Positions 26,001 through 35,662 of a stretch of 64,000 bases of DNA are shown piece by piece (within the stretch, counting starts at the first letter, position 1; each line of letters starts with the position of its first letter). The position numbers and the translations under genes are program-made. Under the pieces are notes generated by a model. That model saw only the letters and a program-made list of their open reading frames with translations. It had not been told where the DNA came from and did not search any database. Location of the stretch: positions 1-64,000 of the forward strand of contig NZ_LZTB01000011.1 of assembly GCF_001665685.1 (NCBI RefSeq), in the 5' to 3' direction. The stretch is from Mycobacterium sp. 852013-50091_SCH5140682 (GTDB lineage Bacteria; Actinomycetota; Actinomycetes; Mycobacteriales; Mycobacteriaceae).

Positions 26001-28033
26001 CGAGCACCTCCTGTCGCAGTGGGCGCCATGGCCAGTTCCCCGTCCCGCAGATGCAGCGTGCGCGGGCAGAGCCCTTCCAGGCCGGAGAAGTCGTGCGAGA
26101 TGACCACGACGGTCAGCCCGGTGTCGCGGCGCAGATCCTCCAGCAGTCGCAGCAGCCCACGCTGACTGGCCGCATCCAGACCGGCCAGCGGCTCATCGAG
26201 GATGAGCGCACGCGGGGCGCGGCCGAGCAAACCGGCCAGGACCACTCGCCGCATCTGGCCGCCCGAGAGCTGATCGATGCGGCGTTTGGCCAGGCCCGGG
26301 TCCAGGCCGACGGTGGCGAGGGTGGCCGCGACGCGAGCCTGATCGTCGACCGCGAAACCCGCGGAAGACGCGATCTCGCGCTCGACGCTGCTGCGCATCA
26401 ACTGCAGCCGCGCCGCCTGGAACGACATCGCGACGGCCCCGACCTGCCCGGACACCGGTGCGCCGTCGAGCAGGCACGCGCCGTAGGTCGGCACGGTGAG
26501 CCCGGCCATGATCCACGCCAGGGTGGACTTGCCGGACCCGTTGAGGCCGTGGACGAGCAGTCCGTCGCCCTCGTTCACGGTGAACGTGACGTCGCGCAAA
26601 GCCGTTTTCGCCCACGGGGTTCCGCTGGCGTACTCGTGGCCCACGGCGGTCAGCTCCAGCACGGGTGCGCCTGCTTCATGCCCGGCAACCGTGCCGGCAG
26701 GCACCGCGGCGGTCTGCACCATGTCGGTGTTGTCGGACGTGCCGCCTAGGTTGATCGCTCGGTCGGCCGAGGACGCTTCGGCGTCGTAGTGGGTGATGTG
26801 CACGAGTGACATCTCGTGGTGCCGGGTCAGGCCCGACAGTACGGTCATCAAAGTGTCGCGGCCGTGCTGGTCGACCATGCTGGTGACCTCGTCGGCGATG
26901 AGCAGCGCGGGTTCACGGGCCAGGGCACCTGCCACGGCCAACCGCTGCAGCTCGCCTCCGGACAGTCCGCCGGTGTCCCGGTCGGCCAACCCGTCGAGGC
27001 CGACTTCGGCCAAGAGCCGGTCCACATCCGTCGTCGTACCGGGCGGCAGTCCCCAGACCACATCGTCGGCAACCCGGGTACCGAGCACCTGACTTTCGGG
27101 GTGCTGCATGATCACCGCGGTCCCGCCGACGCGGCCGAGCCCCACCACCCCTGCGCGTTCGACGGTGCCTGCCGTGGGTTCCCGGCCTGCCAGTACCAGC
27201 ATCAGGGTGGTCTTGCCCGAGCCGTTGGGGCCGGTGACCGCGACGTGTTCGCCCGGCTGCAGATCCATCGACACCGGCCCCAGTGCGTCGTGATCGACGC
27301 CCGGATACCGGAATCGGACGTCGGCAAGGCGGGCAGGCACCGGCGCCACGGTTCCCGTGCCTGCGGGCGTATCGAGTTTGTGGACGTCGGGGACGCCGGC
27401 CAGCCGGGTCAGTACCCGCGACAGCGCCCACCAGCCGACCAGGCTGACGAAGCAGATACTAAAGATCCCCGAGCCGAGGATCAGCACGGGCCAGTAGTCC
27501 AGCAGCGTGGCGAAGCCATGCTTGAGCGGATCGGCGAAGTCCCGCAGGACGGGGACGCGGGCCATCGCCACGGCAAGGCCGTCGATGTTCGCCGTCATCG
27601 ATTCGAACGCGAGAATGCGCAGCCGCGACAACACGGTCATGACCCCGACCAGCACCATGCCGAACAACGCACCGGCGACGACGGCGGCGGCGAGAACAGT
27701 CGGGGTGCCGCGGCCACGCCGTTTCACGATGCCCGTCAGCCCGCCGATGTACGCGCAGTTGACGACGGTCATGAAGCCACCGAGCCCGGCGATGAGGAAC
27801 GCGATGGTGGCCCCGGCGACGGTCGCGGCCAGCAGCACCCGCATCCGGTAGCGGTACGCCAGCAGGCCCATCGGCACGGTGCCGAGCATCGATAGGCCCG
27901 CCGCGAACGGCACCACCACCGCGATGATGGCCGTGGCGGCACACAGCGCCGCCATCACTGCGGCCTGGGCGAGTTCCCCGGGGGTCAGCGGACCCGCTTT
28001 CCGTGGCTGGGTCGCCGGTCCGGGAGCTGTCAT
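25997..28033 (-). CDS. Fused ECF membrane domain and tandem ABC ATPases
   Basis: About 678 residues. Residues ~20-210 are hydrophobic and resemble an ECF substrate-binding (S) component. Two ABC ATPases follow: the first has [18 protein letters not shown] and [12 protein letters not shown], the second [18 protein letters not shown] and [12 protein letters not shown]. So substrate capture and both ATPases (EcfA/EcfA') are on one chain, with EcfT encoded next. I prefer the ATG at 28033; the frame remains open to 28105, but that reaches the divergent operator. The substrate is unknown. It is probably controlled by the divergent MarR protein. Confidence 0.85.
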   Translation of the reverse strand: MTAPGPATQPRKAGPLTPGELAQAAVMAALCAATAIIAVVVPFAAGLSMLGTVPMGLLAYRYRMRVLLAATVAGATIAFLIAGLGGFMTVVNCAYIGGLTGIVKRRGRGTPTVLAAAVVAGALFGMVLVGVMTVLSRLRILAFESMTANIDGLAVAMARVPVLRDFADPLKHGFATLLDYWPVLILGSGIFSICFVSLVGWWALSRVLTRLAGVPDVHKLDTPAGTGTVAPVPARLADVRFRYPGVDHDALGPVSMDLQPGEHVAVTGPNGSGKTTLMLVLAGREPTAGTVERAGVVGLGRVGGTAVIMQHPESQVLGTRVADDVVWGLPPGTTTDVDRLLAEVGLDGLADRDTGGLSGGELQRLAVAGALAREPALLIADEVTSMVDQHGRDTLMTVLSGLTRHHEMSLVHITHYDAEASSADRAINLGGTSDNTDMVQTAAVPAGTVAGHEAGAPVLELTAVGHEYASGTPWAKTALRDVTFTVNEGDGLLVHGLNGSGKSTLAWIMAGLTVPTYGACLLDGAPVSGQVGAVAMSFQAARLQLMRSSVEREIASSAGFAVDDQARVAATLATVGLDPGLAKRRIDQLSGGQMRRVVLAGLLGRAPRALILDEPLAGLDAASQRGLLRLLEDLRRDTGLTVVVISHDFSGLEGLCPRTLHLRDGELAMAPTATGGAR

Positions 28034-28102
28034 TTCTCGATTCTGCCAGCCAGAATCGGTACGGTTCGGTGGCCGTTGTGTGACGGGCGACACGACAGGG
28101 CC

Positions 28103-28134
28103 CATAGACTACATAGAAAATCTATGTAACTATG
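28103..28134. promoter_or_regulatory. Nested inverted repeat, probable MarR operator
   Basis: Within this stretch 28110-28128 (TACATAGAAAATCTATGTA) is a perfect 7-5-7 inverted repeat. It is flanked by an outer pair CATAG...CTATG at 28103-28107 and 28130-28134. It is markedly AT-rich compared with its surroundings and lies just before the marR start and between the two divergent genes. This is the typical place and geometry for autoregulation by a MarR dimer, possibly two dimers side by side. Confidence 0.75.
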
Positions 28135-28139
28135 GAGGT

Positions 28140-28610
28140 ATGCCGACCCCCATCGCGGAAGACGCCGCGGCGCACCACAAGACCGAACTCGGCGCGGAAT
28201 TGCTCTCGGTCGTGGCACGGCTGAATCGTCTCGCCACCCAACGTACCCGGCTGCCGCTGCCATGGGCCCAGGCCCGGCTGCTGTCCACCATCGAGGACCA
28301 GGGCCAGGCCCGGATCTCCGACCTCGCCTACCTCGACCACTGCTCGCAGCCCACGATGACGACGCAGGTACGTCGCCTCGAAGACGCCGGACTGGTGTCC
28401 CGCACCGCCGACCCCGGCGATGCCCGCGCCGTCCTGATCCGCATCACCGACGAGGGCCGACGCACCCTCACCCAGGCCCGGATCGACCGCGCCGCCGCGA
28501 TCAACCCGCGGCTCGATCGCCTCGCCCCCGAGGACCGCCAAACCCTCGCGGCGGCTGTCGAGGTCATCCGACGGATCCTCGAGGACCGCGACCCGGCCGA
28601 CGACAACTAG
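28140..28610 (+). CDS. MarR-family transcriptional regulator
   Basis: A 156-residue winged-helix regulator. The recognition helix lies around HCSQPTMTTQVRRLEDAGLV (residues ~70-90) and the wing follows with DARAVLIRITDEGRRTL. Such proteins bind palindromes as dimers and release them on binding small molecules. The ATG at 28140 is immediately after GGAGGT, too close for normal spacing, so the mRNA may be leaderless or a nearby start is used. Divergent from the ECF genes and 36 bp upstream of the MFS exporter, which it probably controls as well. Confidence 0.88.
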   Translation: MPTPIAEDAAAHHKTELGAELLSVVARLNRLATQRTRLPLPWAQARLLSTIEDQGQARISDLAYLDHCSQPTMTTQVRRLEDAGLVSRTADPGDARAVLIRITDEGRRTLTQARIDRAAAINPRLDRLAPEDRQTLAAAVEVIRRILEDRDPADDN

Positions 28611-28646
28611 CACCGAACCGACAACAGACAAGGAGTTCTCGCCCTG

Positions 28647-29867
28647 ATGTGGCGCCAACCCAAGGCCGTATGGTCCGTAGCCTTCGCCTCCGTAGTCGCC
28701 TTCATGGGCATCGGACTGGTGGACCCGATCCTCAAACCGATTGCCGACAACCTCAACGCCTCACCGTCACAGGTATCGCTGCTGTTCACCAGCTACATGG
28801 CGGTGATGGGCGTGGCGATGCTGATCACCGGCGTGGTGTCGAGCCGCATCGGTCCGAAACGGACGCTGCTCCTGGGCCTGGTCGTCATCATCGCCGGTGC
28901 GGGACTTGCCGGGATGAGCGACACGGTCATGCAGATCGTCGGCTGGCGCGCGCTGTGGGGTCTGGGTAACGCGCTGTTCATCGCGACCGCACTGGCCACC
29001 ATCGTCAACTCCGCCAAAGGCTCTGTGGCACAAGCGATCATCCTCTACGAGGCCGCACTCGGCCTTGGTATCGCGGTCGGCCCGCTGGTCGGCGGCGTGC
29101 TGGGGTCGATCTCCTGGCGCGGCCCGTTCTTCGGAGTGTCGGCGTTGATGGCGTTCGCCTTGGTGATCACCGCCTTCCTGCTGCCGACCACGCCTCGCGC
29201 CGAACGCGCGACCACGCTGGCCGACCCGTTCCGGGCGCTGCGCCACCGCGGGCTGCTCGGCGTGTCGATCACCGCGCTGCTGTACAACTTCGGCTTCTTC
29301 ACCCTGCTGGCGTTCACCCCGTTCCCCCTGGACATGAGCGCGCACGAGATCGGCCTGATCTTCTTCGGCTGGGGCCTGGCGCTCGCGTTCACGTCCGTGG
29401 TGGTCGCGCCGCGACTGCAACACCGGTTCGGCACCGTGCGCGTGCTCATCCTCAACCTGATCGCCTTCACCGCGGTGCTGACTGCGATGGCGGTATGGAC
29501 CGACTCCAAGGCTGTACTTGCAGCGGGTGTCGTGATCGCCGGCCTGTTCATCGGCGTCAACAACACGCTGATCACCGAGACCGTGATGAAAGCGGCCCCG
29601 GTCGAGCGTGGGGTGGCCTCGGCGGCCTACAGCTTCCTGCGGTTCAGCGGCGCTGCCGTCGCACCGTGGCTGGCCGGCCTGCTCGGCGAGCAGGTCAGCG
29701 TGCACCTGCCGTACTGGGTGGGCGCGGCCGCGGTGCTCGCCGGTGCCGTGGTGCTGTTCGCGAGCCGCACACACCTGCGCCACATCGACGACGACCACGC
29801 CATCGAGGATGAACTCGACGAGCTCACCGACGAGGCGACCGCGGTCACCATGGGCAGCGAGAGCTAA
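28647..29867 (+). CDS. MFS efflux transporter
   Basis: A 406-residue major facilitator protein with about 12 membrane helices. The motif between helices 2 and 3 appears as SSRIGPKRTLLLG, and the motif C-like helix 5 contains GIAVGPLVGGVLG, typical of drug:proton antiporters. The C-terminus is acidic. AAGGAG lies 11 bases before the ATG. It directly follows marR and is probably in the same operon, the common arrangement for MarR-controlled drug export. Confidence 0.9.
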   Translation: MWRQPKAVWSVAFASVVAFMGIGLVDPILKPIADNLNASPSQVSLLFTSYMAVMGVAMLITGVVSSRIGPKRTLLLGLVVIIAGAGLAGMSDTVMQIVGWRALWGLGNALFIATALATIVNSAKGSVAQAIILYEAALGLGIAVGPLVGGVLGSISWRGPFFGVSALMAFALVITAFLLPTTPRAERATTLADPFRALRHRGLLGVSITALLYNFGFFTLLAFTPFPLDMSAHEIGLIFFGWGLALAFTSVVVAPRLQHRFGTVRVLILNLIAFTAVLTAMAVWTDSKAVLAAGVVIAGLFIGVNNTLITETVMKAAPVERGVASAAYSFLRFSGAAVAPWLAGLLGEQVSVHLPYWVGAAAVLAGAVVLFASRTHLRHIDDDHAIEDELDELTDEATAVTMGSES

Positions 29868-29880
29868 CGGTTTTCGTCGT

Positions 29881-29937
29881 CGAGATCGACGTCAGGGTTG
29901 TGATCATGTGAAAACGACGACCCTGGCGTCGATCTCG
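29881..29937. repeat. Long intergenic inverted repeat
   Basis: Two 18-base arms (29881-29898 and 29920-29937; left arm CGAGATCGACGTCAGGGT) are inverted with one mismatch around a 21-base loop. It sits 14 bp after the MFS stop and 36 bp before the acyl-CoA dehydrogenase start, so it can act as a transcription terminator for the former. There is no T-run, as is usual for mycobacteria. Its form also fits a dispersed intergenic repeat family. Confidence 0.65.
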
Positions 29938-29972
29938 GCGATCCCGCCGAGGGTCACGCGCTACCGTCGGGT

Positions 29973-31895
29973 ATGACCTCCACTGCCGAGCATCTGCGAA
30001 ACACGCTGGACGGGCGCTGGCGCGACACCAAGAACGCCATGCGGGCCAATCTGTCGGACGAGAAGTTCCGGCCGCACTACACGCCGAACACCGCCATCGC
30101 CCGGGCGAAGGTCGCCGAGCAACTCAAGATCATGGCCGCGGCCGGTGCCGCCGAAGACGGCTTCCGCAAGGAACACGGCGGCAATGGCGACGTCGGCGCC
30201 GCGATCAGCAGCATCGAGATGCTCGCGATGTCCGATCTCTCGCTCATGGTGAAGGCGGGCGTGCAGTGGGGCCTGTTCGGCGGAGCCATCGAGAACCTCG
30301 GCACCGAGCGACACCACAAGGCTTATGTGCGGCGCCTCATCGACCTCGATCTGCTCGGGTGTTTCGCGATGACCGAGACCGGCCACGGCAGCGACGTGCA
30401 GTCCCTGGAGACCACGGCCACCTACGATCCCGAGACCGAAGAGTTCGTGATCCACTCCCCGACCCCCACGGCGCGTAAGGACTACATCGGCGGGGCTGCC
30501 GAAACTGCCCGTGTCGCAGCAGTTTTCGCGCAATTGATCACCCCGGACGGCGAAGGCCACGGGGTGCATTGCTTCGTGGTGCCGATCCGTGACGACATGG
30601 GCAACGACATGCCGGGTGTGACGACGTCGGACTGCCACTACAAAGGTGGGCTGCCGGGCGTCGACAACGGCCGCATCGTGTTCGACCACGTGCGGGTGCC
30701 CCGGGAGAACCTGCTCAACCGTTACGCCGACGTCGCGCCCGACGGTACCTACAGCTCACCGATCGAAAACCCGGGCCGACGCTTCTTCACCATGCTCGGC
30801 ACGCTGATCCGCGGTCGCGTCACCGTCGGCGGCAGCGCCGCAGCGGCAGCGCGCGTCGCCCTCGACATCGCCACGCGATATGCATTGCAGCGCAGGCAGT
30901 TCGAAGCGCCGAAGAGCGACAACGAGGTGCTGATCATGGACTACCTGGTGCACCAGCGTCGGCTGCTGCCGTTGATCGCCAAGTCCTACGCACTGCAATT
31001 CGCGCAGAACGAGCTGGTGTCCAAATGCCACGAACTGCAGACCTCGGACAACCCGGACGCCGAAGAGCAGCGTGAACTGGAGGCACGCGCGGCGGGACTG
31101 AAAGCCGCCAACACCTGGCACGCCAGCAAGGCCATCCAGGAAGCACGCGAAGCATGCGGTGGCGCAGGCTATCTCGCGGAGAATCGGCTGATCGCGCTGC
31201 GCGCCGACACCGACGTGTTCACCACCTTCGAGGGCGACAACCACGTGCTGACGCAGCTGGTGGCCAAGGAACTATTGACCGCCTACGCCGACGACATCAA
31301 GGGCATGAGCCCGGTCGAATGGGTGCGGTTCGCCGCCAACTTCGCCGGCGAGCGCGTGCTCAAGCGCACCTCCGCGGAGACCATCATCCAGACCGTGCTG
31401 GACAGCCGCCAGGACAACGAGGAGGAAGGCAGCCTGTTCAACCGCGGCACCCAGGTCAAGATGTTCGAGGACCGTGAGGAATACCTTCTGTCGACGGTGG
31501 CCCGGCGGTTGCAGGGCAAGGCCAAGGAGATGAGCGCGTTCGACGCGTTCAACGCCGTGCAGGACCACGTGCTGCACGCCGCATCTGCGCACATCGACCG
31601 CATCATCCTGGAGGCGTTCGTCGCAGGCATCGCGGCATGCGAGGACGACACCGCACGCGAACTACTCGAAGACGTCTGCGACCTGTATGCGCTGTCGGTC
31701 ATCGAGGACGACAAGGCCTGGTTCATGGAACACCGGTACCTGTCCACCGAACGCGCCAAGGCCGTCACCCGGGGCATCAACGAGCGCTGCCGTACCTTGC
31801 GGCCGCACGTCGAAACCCTCATCGACGGCTTCGGCATCCCCGAGCAATTGCGCTACGCGGCAATGCTCGATCCGGCCGAGCTGGTCAACGGCTAA
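29973..31895 (+). CDS. Acyl-CoA dehydrogenase/oxidase, long form
   Basis: A 640-residue flavoprotein of the acyl-CoA dehydrogenase/oxidase superfamily. FAMTETGHGSDVQSLET near residue 135 is the FAD/substrate motif also found in peroxisomal acyl-CoA oxidases, and the catalytic Glu is in TTFEGDNHVL near 415. The extra C-terminal ~200 residues are characteristic of oxidase-like members. It would introduce a trans-2 double bond into fatty acyl-CoA, passing electrons to O2 or a flavoprotein. No obvious ribosome site is present before the ATG. It stands alone and ends convergent with the lipoprotein gene. Confidence 0.9.
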   Translation: MTSTAEHLRNTLDGRWRDTKNAMRANLSDEKFRPHYTPNTAIARAKVAEQLKIMAAAGAAEDGFRKEHGGNGDVGAAISSIEMLAMSDLSLMVKAGVQWGLFGGAIENLGTERHHKAYVRRLIDLDLLGCFAMTETGHGSDVQSLETTATYDPETEEFVIHSPTPTARKDYIGGAAETARVAAVFAQLITPDGEGHGVHCFVVPIRDDMGNDMPGVTTSDCHYKGGLPGVDNGRIVFDHVRVPRENLLNRYADVAPDGTYSSPIENPGRRFFTMLGTLIRGRVTVGGSAAAAARVALDIATRYALQRRQFEAPKSDNEVLIMDYLVHQRRLLPLIAKSYALQFAQNELVSKCHELQTSDNPDAEEQRELEARAAGLKAANTWHASKAIQEAREACGGAGYLAENRLIALRADTDVFTTFEGDNHVLTQLVAKELLTAYADDIKGMSPVEWVRFAANFAGERVLKRTSAETIIQTVLDSRQDNEEEGSLFNRGTQVKMFEDREEYLLSTVARRLQGKAKEMSAFDAFNAVQDHVLHAASAHIDRIILEAFVAGIAACEDDTARELLEDVCDLYALSVIEDDKAWFMEHRYLSTERAKAVTRGINERCRTLRPHVETLIDGFGIPEQLRYAAMLDPAELVNG

Positions 31896-32386
31896 GGGGC
31901 GGGCGGCAGCGGGTCGACGGCCTGCAGCTTGCCGTCGTCACCGATGCGGAACCGCACTGTCGCGATGCCAGTGGGCGCCTTGGGCGAATCCTGCCCCTGC
32001 TGCCACTGATAGTTGACCACCACGCTGTCATCGGCGTTGGTCACCACGTTGATGTACGGACGTGGCTGCGGCGTGGCCGGGCCCAGCGGCGTCTGCCGGT
32101 CGAAGAACAGCAACTGGCCGACACTGTTGGGCTGCGGGTTCTTCTGCCCGACCTGCACCCAGTACAGCCGGCAGTTGGCGGTATGGCCGTCCCTGACCTG
32201 AATCCACTGCGCCCCGGCTTCGGGGTTGGGCAGGTTGGCGATCGCCTGCGCGACAGCGTCGGCGCTGGGGCCGTCAGTCGGCTTGCAGGTGTCCGGCTTA
32301 GGCGGCGGCGCCGAAGACGGGCTCCAGCCGCAACCGGCTGCGACGAGCCCGACGAACGTGGCGGTGGCGATCAGCCGAGGGTGCAC
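31892..32386 (-). CDS. lppP: LppP/LprE-family lipoprotein
   Basis: A 164-residue cell-envelope lipoprotein with signal peptide and lipobox LVAAGC (Cys 19). A proline-rich linker is followed by the LppP/LprE domain, with CRLYWVQVG and LLFFDRQTPLGPAT. Its function is unknown. The start is GTG. It overlaps the end of the acyl-CoA dehydrogenase gene by 3 bp, convergently. Position near the ECF genes recalls Rv2330c (lppP), hence the symbol, which is tentative. Confidence 0.8.
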   Translation of the reverse strand: MHPRLIATATFVGLVAAGCGWSPSSAPPPKPDTCKPTDGPSADAVAQAIANLPNPEAGAQWIQVRDGHTANCRLYWVQVGQKNPQPNSVGQLLFFDRQTPLGPATPQPRPYINVVTNADDSVVVNYQWQQGQDSPKAPTGIATVRFRIGDDGKLQAVDPLPPAP

Positions 32387-32516
32387 GCCACGAGCCTATC
32401 GAACCCTGGACGGTTCCTGGGGGCGCGCCGTCTTGGTGCGCGCGTACCGGAATACCTGCCAACAGAGGAGGCTGATCACTTACAGTGACGCGCGACCCCG
32501 ACCGAAGGAGATGCTG

Positions 32517-32831
32517 ATGGCCTGGTTCCTCGCCATGGAAGGACCATTCAACAAGGCTGTGCTGTACCAATTGCAGGAGTCGGCTGACGTCGACAAGATC
32601 GCCGAAGAACTGGCCAGTGCCGCGACACTGGACCGCGCGGTGCCCGTGCCGGCCGTTCTGCAGAACAACACCCGCCAAGAGGTCACGGTGTACATCCGGC
32701 CGGCCGCGTGGGGCGTCTGGACCTTCTATCAACTCACCGACGAGGAACGGCAGGCGCTGGCGTCAGCGGCGAATCCGTTGGTGGAAGCACTCGCCCAAGC
32801 TGCCCGGCAACAGCAGCAGGGCAAGAAGTAG
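32517..32831 (+). CDS. Conserved small protein of unknown function
   Basis: A 104-residue soluble protein without signal or membrane segment, starting MAWFLAMEGPFNKAVLYQLQ and ending in a Gln/Lys-rich tail. The ATG at 32517 is preferred to the one at 32511 because AAGGAG gives 6-base spacing to it. I do not recognise a function. It lies just upstream of the oppositely oriented tRNA-Asn gene. Confidence 0.75.
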   Translation: MAWFLAMEGPFNKAVLYQLQESADVDKIAEELASAATLDRAVPVPAVLQNNTRQEVTVYIRPAAWGVWTFYQLTDEERQALASAANPLVEALAQAARQQQQGKK

Positions 32832-32841
32832 GACGTGGTTG

Positions 32842-32914
32842 CTCCCCCGGATGGACTCGAACCATCAACCGCCCGATTAACAGTCGGGAGCTCTGCCAAT
32901 TGAGCTACAGGGGA
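32842..32914 (-). tRNA. asnT: tRNA-Asn (anticodon GTT)
   Basis: On the minus strand a 73-base cloverleaf can be folded. The acceptor stem TCCCCTG pairs with CGGGGGA, the D arm is present, the anticodon stem CCCGA/TCGGG encloses CTGTTAA with anticodon GTT, and the T arm holds GGTTCGAGTCC. No CCA is encoded. The discriminator base is G. Confidence 0.96.
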
Positions 32915-33074
32915 CTATCTTCTGCGTTAAGTCCGCGCGGAGCGTGCTCCGTGCGGGCCGAGCGTTGACTCTAGCGTACGGACCGCCGCTGCCGCCAATG
33001 CGCTCCCGGACGGGCGCGTCGGCGTAGCGGTGAGGCAGGATGGAAGCACACATTCGCCGTCTGGGAGGAGCGCC

Positions 33075-33341
33075 GTGATCCGCTATGCCGCCGTGATCGC
33101 CGTCGGCTATGTACTGGGTGCCAAGGCGGGCCGACGCCGCTATGAGCAGATCGCCAGCACCTATCGCGCGGTAACCGGCAATCCCGCGACCAAGGCCGTG
33201 CTCGACGCCGGGCGTCGCACCATCGCCAAGCGGGTGTCCCCCGACCCGCAGTTCGTGAGAATGACCCCCATAGACGCAGAAACGTCGGTGCTCTCCATGG
33301 AGAACACCGACGGTTCGAGGGTCAAACGGGCCGGTAGTTAG
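33075..33341 (+). CDS. Small conserved actinobacterial membrane-associated protein
   Basis: An 88-residue protein starting with one short hydrophobic segment (IRYAAVIAVGYVLGAKAG) followed by a basic region GRRRYEQIAST. This N-terminus is widespread in small actinobacterial proteins. The GTG at 33075 is chosen because GGAGG lies about 6 bases upstream. Function unknown. Its last bases overlap the convergent secreted-protein gene. Confidence 0.75.
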   Translation: MIRYAAVIAVGYVLGAKAGRRRYEQIASTYRAVTGNPATKAVLDAGRRTIAKRVSPDPQFVRMTPIDAETSVLSMENTDGSRVKRAGS

Positions 33342-33637
33342 CCGATTCCCTGATTGATGGTCTGACCGGGCAGCAGCGGGCCGGTGGTCAGGCCGCCGTT
33401 CTGGCCGGTGCCCTGCGGGCCGATCGAGAACGACGGGGCATAGCCGTTGCCATTGTTGGAGTAGGACAGGCACTTACCGTCGTCCTTGTTGCCGAACCAC
33501 GCCAGGCAGGCCGGAGATGCGCTGACCTCACCGCCCTGGGGGGTCATGGTCGCGATGAACGCCGGGGCAGCGACTGCGGCCGCCACAAATGCGCCGACAG
33601 CGACGAACCGCCGCGTGCGGGTGCTGATCAATGTCAC
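33338..33637 (-). CDS. Small secreted protein of unknown function
   Basis: About 99 residues. A basic start is followed by a hydrophobic signal segment (FVAVGAFVAAAVAAPAFIA) and a short mature region with two cysteines (PACLAWFGN and GKCLSY), probably disulfide-linked, then a Gly/Pro/Gln-rich tail. The GTG at 33637 has AAAGG at 8 bases and gives a normal signal peptide; the longer frame to 33700 adds an unlikely acidic extension. It follows dnaG on the same strand. Confidence 0.72.
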   Translation of the reverse strand: MTLISTRTRRFVAVGAFVAAAVAAPAFIATMTPQGGEVSASPACLAWFGNKDDGKCLSYSNNGNGYAPSFSIGPQGTGQNGGLTTGPLLPGQTINQGIG

Positions 33638-33700
33638 CAGAGTTGCCTTTCTCGCGTCGTCCAGGTCGACAGCGCGTTCACCATATCGTGATGTGAGCAA

Positions 33701-35605
33701 TCACGCAGTCAGGTCGTCACCACTGGCCTGTTCCAGCAGGCTGCGGCGGTAGGACTCCATGGCCACCAGGTCCCCGAACAAGGCGTGGTATTCATCACCC
33801 TGTTCGACCGGTGACATGCGCTGCAGCTTGGATTTGACCTCGGCGATCTGCCGCCCGACCCACACTTCCTGCAGGCGGGCCAGCACGCTGCCGATGTAGC
33901 GCGGCAACTGCTCGTCGTCCTCGACGTTGATGGCCTCCACGCCCAGTTCGTTGACCAGGTTCGCCGCTGCGGGCGAGTTAGTCTGCTCGCGGACCACCTC
34001 GATCCACTGCGCACCCGAGAGCCCGGCGGCCGTGCCACCTGCGGCCTCGATCGCGGCCCGCACCGCGGCGTAGCCGGGATGAGTGAAGCTCTCCACGGTC
34101 AGTGAGTCGAACACCGGCCCGGCGAAGCCCGGGTACTGCAGCCCGGCCTTGAGCGCCTCACGCTGCGGCCACAGCGTCGGGTCCGTGGGGTTCGGCCGTT
34201 GCACGGGTGGCGCTTTCGGACGGTCCTGCGGTTCCGGGGAGCGATGATCGTCACGGCGTGCGGGCCGGCCTGCTTCCTCACGAACCCGGCGGATCACCTG
34301 GGCCACGTCATCCCAACCCACCCAGCCCGCCAGCTGGCGCGCGTACTCGTCACGCAGCGTGGGATCTTTGATCCGGCCCAACATGGGCACGCACCGGCGC
34401 AGCGCGGCCACCCGCCCCTCGGCACTGTCGAGGTCGTGTTCGGCGAGCGCACTGCGAATGACGAACTCGAACAACGGGGTTCGCCGCGCCACCAGATCGC
34501 GCAGGGCGCCGTCACCCGACCGCAACCGCAGATCGCACGGGTCCATGCCGTCGGCAGCGACCGCCACGAACGACTGCCCCGACAGGTTCTGCTCCCCCTC
34601 GAACGCCTTGACGGCCGCGGCCCGCCCGGCGGCGTCGCCGTCGAACACGTAGATCAGCTCACCGCGAAAGAAGTTGTCGTCCATCATGAGTCGCCGCAGC
34701 ATCGATAGGTGCTGCTCACCGAACGCGGTGCCACACGAGGCCACCGCGGTGGTGACGCCGGCCATGTGCATGGCCATCACGTCGGTATAACCCTCGACGA
34801 CGACGGCCTGATGCCCCTTGGCGATATCGCGTTTGGCCCGGTCGAGCCCGAAGAGCACCTGCGACTTCTTGTAGAGCACGGTTTCCGGGGTGTTGACGTA
34901 CTTGGCCTGGTTCTGGTCGTCGTCGAAGAGCCGGCGTGCGCCGAACCCGATGGTCTCCCCCGACGACACCCGGATGGGCCACAGCAGACGCCGGTGGAAG
35001 CGGTCCATGGGACCGCGTTTTCCTTCCCGGCTCAGCCCGGCGGCTTCGAGCTCTTTGAACTCGAAACCCTTGCGCAGCAAGTGCTTTGTCAGCTTGTCCC
35101 AGCCGGACGGGGCGAATCCGCAGCCGAACTGCGCGGCCGCTGCGGCGTCGAAGTTGCGCTCGGTCAGATACTTGCGCGCCTCTGCGGCTTCCTCGGACTT
35201 CAGTTCTTCGGCGTAGAACTCCTGCGCGGCGGCGTTGGCGGCCAGGAGCCGACTGCGGCTGCCCCGGTCGCGTTGCACGTTGGTGGTGGACGAACCCGTG
35301 TAGGTGACGGTGTAGCCGACGCGATCGGCGAGCAGCTCGACGGCCTCGACGAAGCTGACGTGCTCGATCTTCTGGATGAAGGCGTAGACGTCACCGCCCT
35401 CGCCGCAGCCGAAGCAGTGGAAGTGGCCGTGGTTGGGCCTGACGTGGAACGACGGCGACTTCTCGTCGTGGAACGGGCACAGACCCTTCATCGAATCCGC
35501 GCCGGCACGACGCAGTTGGACATAATCGCCGACGACGTCCTCGATGCGAATTTTTTCACGGATGGCCGCGATATCGCGATCAGGAATCCGGCCGGCCACG
35601 GGCAT
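33701..35605 (-). CDS. dnaG: DNA primase
   Basis: A 634-residue primase that makes RNA primers at the replication fork. The CHC2-type zinc finger lies at about residues 43-70 (CPFHDEKSPSFHV and CFGCGEGGD). The TOPRIM catalytic core has VVVEGYTDVMAMH and VFDGDAAGRAA. The C-terminal helicase-binding region is less conserved. The ATG at 35605 or the GTG two codons later may start it; neither has a strong ribosome site. Its order with dgt and the TPM gene is conserved in mycobacteria. Confidence 0.97.
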   Translation of the reverse strand: MPVAGRIPDRDIAAIREKIRIEDVVGDYVQLRRAGADSMKGLCPFHDEKSPSFHVRPNHGHFHCFGCGEGGDVYAFIQKIEHVSFVEAVELLADRVGYTVTYTGSSTTNVQRDRGSRSRLLAANAAAQEFYAEELKSEEAAEARKYLTERNFDAAAAAQFGCGFAPSGWDKLTKHLLRKGFEFKELEAAGLSREGKRGPMDRFHRRLLWPIRVSSGETIGFGARRLFDDDQNQAKYVNTPETVLYKKSQVLFGLDRAKRDIAKGHQAVVVEGYTDVMAMHMAGVTTAVASCGTAFGEQHLSMLRRLMMDDNFFRGELIYVFDGDAAGRAAAVKAFEGEQNLSGQSFVAVAADGMDPCDLRLRSGDGALRDLVARRTPLFEFVIRSALAEHDLDSAEGRVAALRRCVPMLGRIKDPTLRDEYARQLAGWVGWDDVAQVIRRVREEAGRPARRDDHRSPEPQDRPKAPPVQRPNPTDPTLWPQREALKAGLQYPGFAGPVFDSLTVESFTHPGYAAVRAAIEAAGGTAAGLSGAQWIEVVREQTNSPAAANLVNELGVEAINVEDDEQLPRYIGSVLARLQEVWVGRQIAEVKSKLQRMSPVEQGDEYHALFGDLVAMESYRRSLLEQASGDDLTA

Positions 35606-35662
35606 AGTCTATGCGGCGCTTTCCCGGTGTCTGACCGGGTTTGCCCCCGGTACCGTGACACC

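Noticed and set aside
32226..32516. Longer start for the small protein at 32517
   Set aside because: The extension is antisense to the LppP-like lipoprotein, and a good ribosome site precedes 32517.
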